Position numbers and translations under genes: made by a program
The notes under the pieces: generated by a model
Told to the model about the DNA's origin: nothing
Database searches by the model: none
The model's input: the letters and a program-made list of their open reading frames with translations, nothing else
In this document: one piece after another, positions 19,601 through 27,938 of the stretch
How positions within the stretch are numbered: position 1 is the stretch's first letter
Layout: each line of letters opens with the position of its first letter
From: Capilliphycus robustus
Lineage (GTDB): Bacteria; Cyanobacteriota; Cyanobacteriia; Cyanobacteriales; Microcoleaceae
Length of the DNA: 64,000 bases
Assembly (NCBI RefSeq): GCF_034932365.1
Contig: NZ_JAYGHR010000080.1
Location: forward strand, 1-64,000
Direction of reading: 5' to 3'

Positions 19601-20339
19601 CAACTCGATCACCTTCTTGTAAAATCGATTCAGCATTATCGAAAATCACTAAACACCGAGATTCTCGCATTAATTCAATCAATTGAGAAATTTGGCGATG
19701 AATATCAGAGGATATATTAACTTGTTGTTCGTTTGATAAAAATTGGATGATTTCCGCTAAAATTTCAGATAAGGGCGGAGCATTTCTCAGACTTCGCCAA
19801 ATCACATATTCAAACTCTGACTGAATTTTTTGAGCCAGTTGTACGGATAGAGAAGTTTTCCCAATTCCCCCCATTCCCAACAACGCCACCACCCGACATC
19901 CTTGAGTCACTATCCATTCTTCAAGTTGCTGTAGTTCTTGAGAACGTCCATAAAACAGCGAAACATCGGTGGCTTCTCCCCAGTCAATGTGGTGAGATGA
20001 TTTCTCAGGGAGAATGGGTGAAGGAGGTTGAGGTGCGACGGGAGGATGGGGTTCAACGTCATCAGATGGATTTTGTAGGCTCTGAACTCGCTCGAGAACT
20101 GTGCGAAAGTTGGTTTTGCTGACTTTTTCTCCAAATTCATCCGACAGTAGACGCCACAGTTTCGGGCCAACATCTTGCTTGAGATATTCAGGAGTGCAAC
20201 GATAGGCTAAGGCGATTTCGTGATATTTTTGACGACACCAAGTTCCTTGAACGACAGCCCGTTGAACATCGCTCAGGTGTTTACCCGTCTTGTCAAAAAC
20301 AACAGCATCGGTTATCTTTAGTGCCTCTTCAAAATTCAT
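16668..20339 (-). CDS. STAND NTPase: vMAP-like N-domain, NB-ARC, 14 WD40 repeats
   Basis: A 1223-residue NLR-like protein. Residues 1-100 (MNFEEALKITDAVVFDKTGK, YHEIALAYRCTPEYLKQDVG) resemble the helix-turn-helix-like domain at the start of many cyanobacterial STAND proteins (vMAP N-terminal type). The NB-ARC ATPase follows: GMGGIGKTS Walker A near 155, CLVIFDNAESI Walker B near 230, and a GNPLAIKI motif near 340. A short pentapeptide-like stretch (LQDANLQNVNFSGADLS) leads into 14 WD40 repeats, enough for two seven-bladed propellers. The repeats probably sense a ligand and the ATPase oligomerises on activation. No catalytic effector domain is visible, so it may signal through a partner. Roles could be stress signalling or anti-phage defence; the sequence does not decide. 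The ATG at 20339 is the start. Confidence 0.88.
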   Translation of the reverse strand: MNFEEALKITDAVVFDKTGKHLSDVQRAVVQGTWCRQKYHEIALAYRCTPEYLKQDVGPKLWRLLSDEFGEKVSKTNFRTVLERVQSLQNPSDDVEPHPPVAPQPPSPILPEKSSHHIDWGEATDVSLFYGRSQELQQLEEWIVTQGCRVVALLGMGGIGKTSLSVQLAQKIQSEFEYVIWRSLRNAPPLSEILAEIIQFLSNEQQVNISSDIHRQISQLIELMRESRCLVIFDNAESILQEGDRVGRYCEGYEHYGELIKRLGESRHQSCLLLTSREKPREIAALEGKILNVRALQLTGLETEDCQALIQAKGILASPEQWHQLIERYAGNPLAIKIITTTIDDVFGGQVAEFLEQIQQGTAIFGDIRDLLEQQLGRLSELELEIMYWLAINREPVSLLELRTDLLSVVSPTEAIESLESLRRRSLIEKSSHGFTQQPVVMEYMIEQFIEHIFLEIQAENIVMLNRYALIKSQAKDYIRESQTRVILNPLVQRISERYRLRVELQEKFHHLLDKLKNHVQEKSGYAGGNLINLCHQLELDLADYDFSHLAVWQAYLQDANLQNVNFSGADLSRSVFAETLGNTLTVAIGPENQLATGDADGKILLWNTEDGQKLLIFQGKTGFVKSIAFSPEGNLLASGSDDQSVRIWKVSTGECLDRWLGHQATIKCVNFSRDGQMIASGSDDRTVRLWDVCSGECLHVLNGHREGIRTVIFSPDRAMIASSSDDQTIKLWSTDTGECLRTFTGNSTWNWTVAFLERTTKNLASDSEALPDLTQQKSPKIRWVASSCDENTVRLWDIESGQCFHTLEGHLDSVWAVAFSEDGQLLASSSDDQTVKLWQLKTGTCIKTLTGFESQVCSVAFSPDNKILATGSQEQMVQLWDVITGQRLRTLRGHKHQVWSFVLSPDEKTLVTGSDDNKVRLWDIKAGRCIKRFSGHSDWVWSVVFSPDGRMLASGSYDCTVKLWDIQTGECLKTLHGHSDRIEAVVFSDDGGMLASASDDQTVRVWDVQTGECLHTLTGHSRWVGVVAFSPDGKILATGSNDHSLKLWDLQTGNCLYTLEGHLQRVHLLAFSPDGKSLASGSYDSTVKLWDVSSGKCQKSGLATVERLLALIFRAEGQLWVSGSDRGQVRLWDVQTGECVKMLADQGSPVWLVHLNTQGETWASGSYDQAIRIWHLETGECLQVLKTDKPYHGMNITGVTGITTAQKATLKALGAINLNSKS

Positions 20340-20693
20340 AGCATGGGTGATGCGTTCAGCCCTCTGTTGTAGTTTAACCTGAATATTCCTCCCTTTTTCT
20401 GCGCTAGCAACCTGATTAGACAGGGATTTGGGCTAAATTACAAGGGGTTCGATGACTGGTATTAATTGATTCTATTTTAGAGGTTCTGGAGGAGTTTAGA
20501 CAAATTGAAATGACTCGATCAATCTGATCGTCAGTTTCTTGTTGAAAAATAAGACTCTATTCAGATTTTTAATTAGTGATTAAAATGGGGTTATTTTATC
20601 GCTCTTGCTTCCAATTCAAAAGAGTTAAAATTTTTCACTTTTACGGAACTAATCTTAAATTGAACACGGCTGTCAACATCACTCAACTATAAG
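20340..20693. other. Intergenic spacer without a recognised gene
   Basis: About 350 AT-rich bases between the STAND gene start and the DUF2949 gene stop. I see no gene, repeat or RNA here. It probably contains the STAND gene promoter. Confidence 0.5.
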
Positions 20694-20984
20694 TTAGACC
20701 CCCAAAAAGATTGAAGACAGATTTATCGATTCATTGGATGTTTCATGATCTGGATCTGCACTATTAAATGTAGGTTTAATTTCTACATAACTTCCAAATC
20801 GTTCTAACCAGTCAAAAACCCGATCCAACTGTTCTAAACTGATTAAGCCATATTGCCACAAAATCATCGGTAGTTGACCACACTCTTGTTCGGGATGACG
20901 CAGGGCCATAGCGATGGAAGAGGCAGGGATCGCGAGTTCAAAGCGTAAAAACTGAATGAGTTGAGCTTGTTTGGTAGATAGCAT
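20694..20984 (-). CDS. DUF2949-family small protein
   Basis: A 96-residue soluble protein. The segment QLIQFLRFELAIPASSIAMA, followed by LPMILWQYGLISLEQLDRVFDWL, matches the short DUF2949 family found across cyanobacteria. Its layout suggests a small helical bundle that interacts with a partner; no function is established. The ATG at 20984 follows GAAGGGAAATAAAA, a good ribosome binding site. The tail after residue 70 is polar and variable. It is transcribed alone from a 312-bp spacer shared with the divergent DUF362 gene. Confidence 0.75.
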   Translation of the reverse strand: MLSTKQAQLIQFLRFELAIPASSIAMALRHPEQECGQLPMILWQYGLISLEQLDRVFDWLERFGSYVEIKPTFNSADPDHETSNESINLSSIFLGV

Positions 20985-21296
20985 TTTTATTTCCCTTCAA
21001 ATCTCTAGTCGAGAATAAGTACATAACCGAATCTGCATTTTACGATCTTAAGTATTATGGATGGTTCCCAACTCTACCGTGACTCAAAACATCCTCTGCT
21101 TGTGATTCTACCCGTTTTTTTCTGTGATCTATATCACACTTAAGTAGTGGATCTATTTAATTAGGTTTTTTAAGTCTAGCTATAATAATAAGCTATTGTA
21201 AAGTCCGTAATATTACTGAGTAGCACTCATCTATACAGGCTTCATTTAAACTTTATAATGTTTTAATCTTTTGTAAATCTTTTGTAAAATTGTTGC
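20985..21296. other. Divergent promoter region
   Basis: A spacer of 312 bp between the minus-strand DUF2949 gene and the plus-strand DUF362 gene. It is AT-rich and should hold both promoters. No reading frame or structured RNA was recognised. Confidence 0.5.
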
Positions 21297-22088
21297 ATGA
21301 TAGATCATTCTGTGAGAGTAGAGACAACGGATCGTTTTGTTTATCAACCTCCCCAAACGGCTAAACAAGCAAAACGTATTCTGGTTAAGCCCAATTTAGG
21401 GTATCCCGTCGGCCCACCTGTTACCGTCAGTCGAGGGGTTTTGGGGGCGGTTTTACAAGGACTCAGACAGGCGAACCCCAGCGCTGAAATTTTAGTCGTT
21501 GAGGGGGTCTGTTCTCCGGTATCCCTGCATGAGATTATTAACCGTAATGGTTTGTCTGATCTGTTCATAGATGGAGTTCAACTACTTGATGCAGATCAAC
21601 TCCCTTTAATGGAATATCCCAACCTTTCCCCCCAGCCTGTACGCTTCCCCTCAATGCACGCTCCAGCTATCCTTAAAGAAGTAGACTGTCGCATCAGTAT
21701 AGGCGCCCTCAAACGCACTCACCTCAACGGAGAACCGTTAATTTCTGCTTCTCTTAAAAACCTTTATGGGTTGTTTCCCCGCAGTAAATATAAAGCCAGA
21801 AGTCCCAACTCACGGGGACAGTTACATCGTCCCTCAGTTCCGTTGATTTTGCAGGATGTTTATTTTTGTATCGGACATTTATTTGATGGGGCGGTTGTCG
21901 ATAGCGATCGCAAGTTTATTAGCCCTGACTGGAAACCCGATAAAGGAAAATCAATTTATTGCGGAAAAGTCTTTTGGGGTGATGATTTAATTAACGTTGA
22001 TCGTGAGGCTTGTCGGATCGCAGAGGAACCCATTCCCAACTATCTCAACTGTATTGATCAACTGAGACAAAGTGAAATCAAAAGTTAA
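21297..22088 (+). CDS. DUF362-domain protein
   Basis: A 263-residue protein of the DUF362 family. Hallmarks are KRILVKPNLGYPVGPPVTVS near residue 25, EILVVEGVCSP near 67, and CRISIGALKRTHLNGEPLISASLKNLYGLFP near 135-165. DUF362 proteins are sometimes ferredoxin-fused and linked to redox or cofactor chemistry, but no reaction is established and no Fe-S cysteine cluster is present here. It appears cytoplasmic. The ATG at 21297 has no strong Shine-Dalgarno sequence. The gene converges on the GH1 gene with stop codons overlapping by four bases, so the two transcripts overlap. Confidence 0.75.
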   Translation: MIDHSVRVETTDRFVYQPPQTAKQAKRILVKPNLGYPVGPPVTVSRGVLGAVLQGLRQANPSAEILVVEGVCSPVSLHEIINRNGLSDLFIDGVQLLDADQLPLMEYPNLSPQPVRFPSMHAPAILKEVDCRISIGALKRTHLNGEPLISASLKNLYGLFPRSKYKARSPNSRGQLHRPSVPLILQDVYFCIGHLFDGAVVDSDRKFISPDWKPDKGKSIYCGKVFWGDDLINVDREACRIAEEPIPNYLNCIDQLRQSEIKS

Positions 22089-23455
22089 ACCACTCGATTT
22101 TGACGAATACATTCAGCATACCAATTAAAACTCATTTTAGGAATGCGGCGTTGAGTGGGATAATCAATATAAACTAAACCAAATCTGCGATCATACCCCC
22201 ACGCCCATTCAAAATTATCCATCAAACTCCAAACAAAATAACCCTTCAAAGGATATCCTTCTGAAACCGCCCGATAAGCCGAATTAAAATGTTGACGCAA
22301 ATAGAAAATGCGATCGCTATCGATGACTTCTCCTTGTTGGTTTAATTCATCTTGGGCGGCGCATCCATTTTCTGTAATTAATATCGGTAAATTGGGCTGG
22401 TTTAACGTTTCGCTAATATGGCGAATTCCCCAATAAATTGATTCGGGGACAATATTTAACCAAGGCATATTCATTCGAGGATAACCTTTGGGTAAACCTA
22501 AAAATTCAAAACCCAGTTTGTTATTCGCCGCCCTAACATAAGTTGCAGAATAAACATTAAATCCCAAAAAATCTAACGGTTGATGAATAATTTCTAAATC
22601 TCCCGGTTGAATATCTGGTGCATTTTCGCCTAAAAGTTCTAACAAGATCGGACTATAATTTCCCGTTAACGCCGGAAAGAGAATTCCGCCATTTTGTCCA
22701 CAAAGGGGAAAGGCATTTTTTGCTGCTAAAATATGTTCAGATGATTCTATAATAGGAACCGTTACCGCCCAATTATCTACCAATGCAACGGAACAAGAAA
22801 CGGGAGAAGCAGCGCGAATAGCTTGCACCCCTAAACCATGTGCAAGTAACGCATGATGAGAGGTTTGCCAAATGTCTTTGATGCGACTTACACGAGTTCC
22901 TGGCGCGTGAGGCGGATCGCTATTTACCGCATAACTGAGATGGGTAAAACAGGGAATTTCATTAATCGTTATCCAGTGGGTAATGCGATCGCCTAAACGA
23001 CTAACAATAGTATACACATAATCTGCAAAATCTTGGGCGATTTCTCGACTCCGCCAAGACCCATATAAATCCTCTAAAGCTTGAGGACTATCCCAGTGAA
23101 ATAAAGTTGCATGGGGGGTAATTTTATGTTCAAGTAAACAGTCTACTAAACGTTGATAAAAATCGATTCCGGCTTGATTAATTTCTCCTCGTCCGTTGGG
23201 AACAATTCTAGGCCAAGCAATACTAAACCGATAATGTTTAACCCCCAGTTTAGCCATCAATTTAATATCACTTTCATAGCGATGATAATGATCGCAAGCA
23301 ACTTCTCCGGTATCTCCATTTAAAACTCGTCCGGGTGTGGCGCTGAAGGTATCCCAAACACTCGGTAAACGCCCATCTTTTCGGGTTGCGCCTTCAATTT
23401 GATAAGATGCAGTTGCAGCACCCCAAATAAAGTTTTCTGGAAATTGATCATTCAT
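22085..23455 (-). CDS. Glycoside hydrolase family 1 beta-glucosidase
   Basis: A 456-residue protein, the usual GH1 length. It begins FPENFIWGAATASYQIEGAT, the GH1 N-terminal signature with substrate-binding Gln. The acid/base Glu lies in HWITINEIPC, where the common NEP is NEI. The nucleophile Glu lies in LPILITENGCA, and SLMDNFEWAWGYDRRFGLVYIDY completes the aglycone-site signature. It should hydrolyse beta-glucosides or related beta-glycosides in the cytoplasm; there is no signal peptide. The ATG at 23455 starts MNDQFPENF. It probably salvages oligosaccharides or aryl glycosides. It is convergent with the DUF362 gene. Confidence 0.93.
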   Translation of the reverse strand: MNDQFPENFIWGAATASYQIEGATRKDGRLPSVWDTFSATPGRVLNGDTGEVACDHYHRYESDIKLMAKLGVKHYRFSIAWPRIVPNGRGEINQAGIDFYQRLVDCLLEHKITPHATLFHWDSPQALEDLYGSWRSREIAQDFADYVYTIVSRLGDRITHWITINEIPCFTHLSYAVNSDPPHAPGTRVSRIKDIWQTSHHALLAHGLGVQAIRAASPVSCSVALVDNWAVTVPIIESSEHILAAKNAFPLCGQNGGILFPALTGNYSPILLELLGENAPDIQPGDLEIIHQPLDFLGFNVYSATYVRAANNKLGFEFLGLPKGYPRMNMPWLNIVPESIYWGIRHISETLNQPNLPILITENGCAAQDELNQQGEVIDSDRIFYLRQHFNSAYRAVSEGYPLKGYFVWSLMDNFEWAWGYDRRFGLVYIDYPTQRRIPKMSFNWYAECIRQNRVV

Positions 23456-24143
23456 GGTTGACCTCTGAAATTTTTATCAAATCTGTTCTCTTTCTAAGGT
23501 ACAATACAGACGGGAAAAAGTAACGAGTTTAATTATAAAATTTGATGAAGTTGATTATGTTTAAGAGATTGTCACTGAGATTAATCTCAAGTCAAAACTC
23601 GGAATTGTTCACAGAGTTAGAGACATAAATCTTCACAGATATTGATGAGATATAATGATAAAAAAAGACACGCTAACGACAAAAATTTTCTCTCTTTGTG
23701 TCTTCGTGTCTTTGTGTTTTTCTTCTTTTTTTAGTTGAGGGGTTCTGCGGACCGTGTGCCAACAGATACCCCAATTCCTATTTCTCAATATTTTAGGAAC
23801 GTATTTCTACTGATCTTCAAAACGGTTTGAAAATGTTTGAAAATGTTTGAAATGTTTGAATAATAGCTTCGGGTAGGATCAGAAATTGTATTCCGCTAGC
23901 AAAATGATGCGCCCAGCGAGGAAAATGGTTAAACCCATCAAAAAACGACAACCAGCCTAAATTGTCCCCGGAGTTCTCTGACTTGAGAGTATTAAATCTA
24001 TTCCTCTAGGAAGATCCCGGTTTATATTTTGAGGATCTATCCTAGAACTTGATAAGTTACTTAATATTATAAGTAATCCTAGAAATTAAATGGGCTAATT
24101 TCTGACTTTATCTTTTTATTCTCAAACATTTTAGGAGGCTATT
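23456..24143. other. 688-bp spacer with simple repeats
   Basis: Between the GH1 gene and the pterin dehydratase gene. It contains a CTTTGTGTCTTCGTGTCTTTGTG pyrimidine-rich repeat near 23694-23717, tandem GTTTGAAAAT units at 23825-23860 and a possible 44-codon frame (listed separately). The last ~100 bp should hold the pterin dehydratase promoter. Nothing else was recognised. Confidence 0.5.
23817..23951 (-). CDS. Possible small protein or gene remnant
   Basis: A 44-codon frame starting at a TTG. Its first half has unusually protein-like composition (FFDGFNHFPRWAHHFASG, then IQFLILPEAII), unlike random translation. Its last 15 residues come from GTTTGAAAAT tandem repeats. The upstream frame is open for another ~25 codons with no ATG. 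It could be a decayed gene or a very small one. I cannot name a family. Confidence 0.2.
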   Translation of the reverse strand: MSFFDGFNHFPRWAHHFASGIQFLILPEAIIQTFQTFSNIFKPF

Positions 24144-24491
24144 ATGGCACAACTCACCGAACAAAAATGTGAAGCCTGTACCGCAGATGCAAAACCCGTA
24201 ACTCAAGAAGAAATTCAACAGCTTAAACCGCAAATTCCTGAATGGGATTTAATTGATAGCCAAGGCGAAACTCGTTTACAGCGAACTTATAAATTTCCCG
24301 ATTTTAAAACCGCTTTAGACTTTACAAATCAAGTCGGAAATGCAGCCGAAGCAGAAGGACATCACCCAGCAATTACCACTGAATATGGAAAAACAACCGT
24401 TACTTGGTGGACGCATACAATTTCTGGATTGCATCGCAATGATTTTATTATGGCAGCTAAAACCGATGATCTTGCTCAAAGCTTCCAATAA
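24144..24491 (+). CDS. phhB: 4a-hydroxytetrahydrobiopterin dehydratase (PCD/DCoH)
   Basis: A 115-residue pterin-4a-carbinolamine dehydratase-type protein. Residues 25-40 (EEIQQLKPQIPEWDL) and the EAEGHHPAITTEYGKTTVTWWTH block near 72-95 carry the conserved active-site His pair (EGHHP) of the family. The enzyme dehydrates 4a-hydroxytetrahydrobiopterin to the quinonoid dihydropterin. In cyanobacteria it may instead work in pterin recycling or as a structural factor. The start is secure, with AGGAGG 7 bp before the ATG. A C-x-x-C pair (CEAC) near the N-terminus is a feature of some cyanobacterial members. It is monocistronic, with its own terminator. Confidence 0.92.
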   Translation: MAQLTEQKCEACTADAKPVTQEEIQQLKPQIPEWDLIDSQGETRLQRTYKFPDFKTALDFTNQVGNAAEAEGHHPAITTEYGKTTVTWWTHTISGLHRNDFIMAAKTDDLAQSFQ

Positions 24492-24521
24492 ACTCTCACT
24501 CAATCATCGTTTAAATTAAGT

Positions 24522-24549
24522 GTTTGCATCCTCTCTGCAAACCTTTTTT
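24522..24549 (+). terminator. Intrinsic terminator after the pterin dehydratase gene
   Basis: GTTTGCA (24522-24528) pairs with TGCAAAC (24536-24542) around a 7-base loop, followed by six T residues. It lies 30 bp after the stop codon. Confidence 0.8.
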
Positions 24550-24991
24550 CACGGGTTCAAGTTGCTTGAGTTCCAAATAGATTTTGATTCAACTTTTTTT
24601 AATCAACTTTAGATGAGAGAGGGACAATTTGCCGTAATTTTGGAGAATTTGTAATAAAAATGTATTACATGATGCTTTAGTTCTAAGCCTTGATCAACTG
24701 GACATCATGCCAAGGGTACGAGTCAATACGCTTGACAACTTTGCTGAAATGTGTTACAAACTATATATGAATTTAATAACAGTGATTCAGCAATTCTTCA
24801 CTGTGAACTGGGGTTAGACTGTGCTACAACTCTCAAGGGTTTTTGTAAACAAATAAAAACCAAATTTTAAGAATCAAAACTTTATATTTTTATCGATAAA
24901 AAGTGAGTGAAATTTCTCGTTTTTATCCGGTTCAATCTCGTCAGTTTTTGCAGCCGGATAGATGTTTTATGCACGGGAGGAAAAATAAGAC
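24550..24991. other. AT-rich spacer upstream of the ImmA/IrrE gene
   Basis: A gap of 442 bp. It has a TGTAAT-ATTACA inverted repeat (about 24649-24668) that could be an operator, but nothing links it to a regulator. No gene was recognised. Confidence 0.4.
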
Positions 24992-25696
24992 GTGAACTTA
25001 CTAAAACCATACCGTTTTCACACAAAAGCGTTTATTGAACATCAAGCCAACCGCATCCTAGAACAGATGCAAACGACAACACATTTTGCTCCGAATTGGC
25101 CGTTTGATGGCTCTTTAGTGGCTGATTTTCTCGATTTAGGCGTGGTTTGGGATGTCATAGAACCCGACGAACAAGGGGCGATTGCTGCGAGGATTTTACC
25201 GAGAGAACGACTGATTGAGATTAACGAAAATATTCTCAACAAACCTCAAGGCTTCATCGAATCAACCCTCGCCCACGAAATCGGCCATTGGGTGTTACAC
25301 GTGAACCATCAAGCGATTCTCCAAGCCGCCACAGACGCCGAAGAATCCTTTGTTTGTCGCTCCCAGAGTAGCATCGCTCAAATCGCCTCCATAGAATGGC
25401 AAGCTCAATATTTTGCCAGTTGTTTGTTGATGCCGCGCTATATTATGGAGCAGAAACGCCTCAGTCGAGACTTAACAAAATGGTCACACCTCTATGAACT
25501 CCGTCAAGAATTGGGCGTCAGCATCTCCAATCTGGTTTGTCGCCTGCAAGATTTAGGCTGGATTCATATTCGTCCCGGAGAACGCACCATTTATCCCGGT
25601 TGCGAAACCCTCAAACAACCCCAACAGTTGATCAATCACCAGGCTCGGGGTCAATCCCTGAGTCGGTTGATCATGCTAGAAGAGGCCAAACGTTAA
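24992..25696 (+). CDS. ImmA/IrrE-family (DUF955) metallopeptidase
   Basis: A 234-residue protein with HEIGH at residues 95-99 inside STLAHEIGHWVLHVNH, the zinc-metallopeptidase motif of the ImmA/IrrE (M78-like) family. A helical region after residue 140 (EWQAQYFASCLLMPRYIM) supplies the expected third ligand region (a conserved Glu or Asp in A-x-x-F-A). Family members cleave repressors or regulators in mobile elements and DNA-damage responses. No cognate repressor gene is adjacent here. The start is GTG at 24992, preceded by GGGAGGA at about 10 bp, a strong ribosome binding site. It appears soluble. Target and trigger are unknown. Confidence 0.85.
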   Translation: MNLLKPYRFHTKAFIEHQANRILEQMQTTTHFAPNWPFDGSLVADFLDLGVVWDVIEPDEQGAIAARILPRERLIEINENILNKPQGFIESTLAHEIGHWVLHVNHQAILQAATDAEESFVCRSQSSIAQIASIEWQAQYFASCLLMPRYIMEQKRLSRDLTKWSHLYELRQELGVSISNLVCRLQDLGWIHIRPGERTIYPGCETLKQPQQLINHQARGQSLSRLIMLEEAKR

Positions 25697-25894
25697 TTGT
25701 CCCAAGCCTCAACTCGGGACTTCGTTGCAGCAAAAATCCGGTTTCTCCCCACAGAAGCCACTCTCTGACTACCTTCTGGGGAAATCTGAGATTGCCGCGT
25801 TTAATTTTACATTCACAGCCGCTCTAACACGCTATATTTACAGTCTGAGCAAAGTGAATTTGTCAATAACCCTATCTATGGTGTAGAAATCGCT

Positions 25895-26287
25895 ATGACT
25901 GCCCTTCCCCTTTCTCGCTGGGAACTCCAAAACCCCCAACAACTCGCCGAATTACTAACAACAGCCCAAACCTGGAAAGAAATTGAGGCTCTCGGAAAAG
26001 CATACCCCGACTGGAAACGGGAGGCTTGGGAGTTGCTGTCCCCAGAGAAACGGGAATATATCCAACAACTCAAACAGTGGAAAGATTGTCCCACCGCTCA
26101 AAAATTTCCCCTTGGTTGTACCGTTGAGCGAATTAATAGCACCCAAGGACTCACCGGACAAGTAATTAGTTACTGGAGTGCCTATGGTGTTGATTATGTC
26201 ATGTTTAGAGTTGGACAGGATATTGACTGGTGTCAGGCTATTTTTTTGAAGAGAGTTAAAGCAGATAATCAATCCTCAGAAAATTAA
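25895..26287 (+). CDS. Conserved hypothetical protein
   Basis: A 130-residue soluble protein that I cannot place in a named family. The N-terminal half is helical (PQQLAELLTTAQTWKEIEAL, then KREYIQQLKQWKDC). The C-terminal half reads as a small beta barrel with FPLGCTVERINSTQGLTGQV and YWSAYGVDYVMFRVGQDIDWC, which recalls KOW- or SH3-like folds. It lies 198 bp after the metallopeptidase gene on the same strand. The ATG at 25895 is the first in frame. Confidence 0.6.
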   Translation: MTALPLSRWELQNPQQLAELLTTAQTWKEIEALGKAYPDWKREAWELLSPEKREYIQQLKQWKDCPTAQKFPLGCTVERINSTQGLTGQVISYWSAYGVDYVMFRVGQDIDWCQAIFLKRVKADNQSSEN

Positions 26288-26619
26288 AACCCCAAGCCAA
26301 AACAGTCCCTCAAAAACAAATGAATTGGCTGATAGGTGAAGTTCATTCCTCCAACTATCTGCTGATTCCCAATCTTTCGAGATTCAAATATATGTAGGTA
26401 CAATATTTTTGGTCAAAACTGAAAAGGAGAATTAGAAATGACATGAGAATCTACCATCTTAAACAACCTTAGCAAACTCCCTGCATCTATCAAGCAATCA
26501 GTGCTTCTCTACACCGAGTTTCTAGTCAGTCAGTACGCCAAAGAAACAACTGGAATCTCCAAAAGTCCTCCTTTTATTTCATCACGGCGATCGCCATCTA
26601 CTTGTATTTTTACGACTAT
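26288..26619. other. Spacer with no recognised gene
   Basis: A gap of 332 bp. A short minus-strand frame near 26560 (VKIQVDGDRRDEIKGGLLEI) looks protein-like but is under 30 codons and lacks a start, so it may be a remnant. Nothing else was seen. Confidence 0.35.
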
Positions 26620-27876
26620 TCAAAAGACTTGTTCTAATACCATTTTTGCTAACTTTTCTGCCGCTCCCGGTTCCCCTCGAACTTCAACTAAACGATCGCG
26701 CATTTGTTGTAGTTTTTCGGGATTTTGTAAATAATCTAACGCTAACTCCGCCACTGTTTTCGCTTCTAACTTTCCAACTAACTCCGGGACAATTTCCGTT
26801 TTCGCCCAAATATTCGGCCAAGCAAACCGTTTCCCCTGTTTTAATACCATCCAATTGATCGCTTTTGCAAACATTGAACCTGCTAAGGGTAAATTCGCTA
26901 ATAGCCCCGGTATTCCATCCCAAGCCCGCATCGCATCTAATTGTTGGGTGGGAATCAATACAATCATTGGCACGCCTAAACACCCTAATTCAGCCGTATT
27001 CGCCCCAACTGTTGTTAAACACAACCGACATTGAGACAACAACCCATAAGCAGGGGTTTCAGTGTACAAGTAAATTTTTAAACCCGATTCTAACTGAAAA
27101 TAAGGCGGATTAGCATCCTGTAAAATTGCCTTAAAATCACCGATTTGTGCTACAATAGGATTAAACTTTGGATCGGCAAATTGCGCTAACGTTGATAATT
27201 CTAACGTTGGGGCGACGGGAATCATAAAGCAAGTTTGAGGTCGTTTATTGTGTAAATATTGGGCGATCGCTAAGGTTAACGGCACACCTTGCGCTAGTTT
27301 CGCAGCTTTTGAACCGGGTAACAACCCAATTAATTCTACATTCGGATCGCTTAAAAAGTCTAAATTCAGTTGTTGATTTTTCCTCAACTGCACATCCGCC
27401 ATCAAATCCCCAACAATCCTAAATTTAGCAGAATATTGATTCGGAATTGCTTCAATCACCTTAGCATTCATCGCCGCAAAACTATCTATCCATCGCCACC
27501 AACGCGCATCCCATTCTGCATAAATAACGCTACGATAGCCTAAGCGTTTTGCTGTGATTACGGTAAAAAATTGATCGCCACCCAAAAAAACAACCACACC
27601 TTGAGGATACCAGTCCCAATTTTCGGCGGTTTTTCCCGATAATAAAAATTGCCAAAAATAGTCGGCACTCTGAACCCGATCTATTTCTGGAAAAGAACTT
27701 GCGATCGCCACTTCTTTTCCGGTAGCATGAGGACAAGGCGAAAGGATGAGAGAAATTCTCACCTTTTCCCCTTGATTTCCTAACTGTTTTCGCAATGCCT
27801 CAACCACTGGACGAACCCAGGTTGTGAGTTCTCCAGGGCCGTTAGAAAGGATTATAATATCAATAGGCTGCACCAT
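26620..27876 (-). CDS. Cyanobacterial LpxB-like (lipid-A-disaccharide synthase-related) protein
   Basis: A protein of about 418 residues resembling the cyanobacteria-specific family related to LpxB glycosyltransferases (TIGR03492 as I recall it). Features are DIIILSNGPGELTTWVRPVV at the N-terminus, GVVVFLGGDQFFTVITAKRLG near 100, VELIGLLPGSKAAKLAQGVP near 195, and a C-terminal CLTTVGANTAELGCLGVPMIVLIPTQQLDAM nucleotide-sugar region. It probably transfers a hexose to a lipid or polysaccharide acceptor, but true lipid A synthesis is not implied. The ATG at 27876 starts directly at the domain; a TTG at 27900 would add eight residues. No membrane segment is evident. Confidence 0.82.
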   Translation of the reverse strand: MVQPIDIIILSNGPGELTTWVRPVVEALRKQLGNQGEKVRISLILSPCPHATGKEVAIASSFPEIDRVQSADYFWQFLLSGKTAENWDWYPQGVVVFLGGDQFFTVITAKRLGYRSVIYAEWDARWWRWIDSFAAMNAKVIEAIPNQYSAKFRIVGDLMADVQLRKNQQLNLDFLSDPNVELIGLLPGSKAAKLAQGVPLTLAIAQYLHNKRPQTCFMIPVAPTLELSTLAQFADPKFNPIVAQIGDFKAILQDANPPYFQLESGLKIYLYTETPAYGLLSQCRLCLTTVGANTAELGCLGVPMIVLIPTQQLDAMRAWDGIPGLLANLPLAGSMFAKAINWMVLKQGKRFAWPNIWAKTEIVPELVGKLEAKTVAELALDYLQNPEKLQQMRDRLVEVRGEPGAAEKLAKMVLEQVF

Positions 27877-27938
27877 CTCGTTTCTTGAATAAAAACCCAA
27901 ACCACGTTCGACATGATCGACACAAAGATTGGATCGAT

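Noticed and set aside
24649..24668. NtcA binding site
   Set aside because: The TGTAAT/ATTACA inverted repeat does not fit GTA-N8-TAC spacing.
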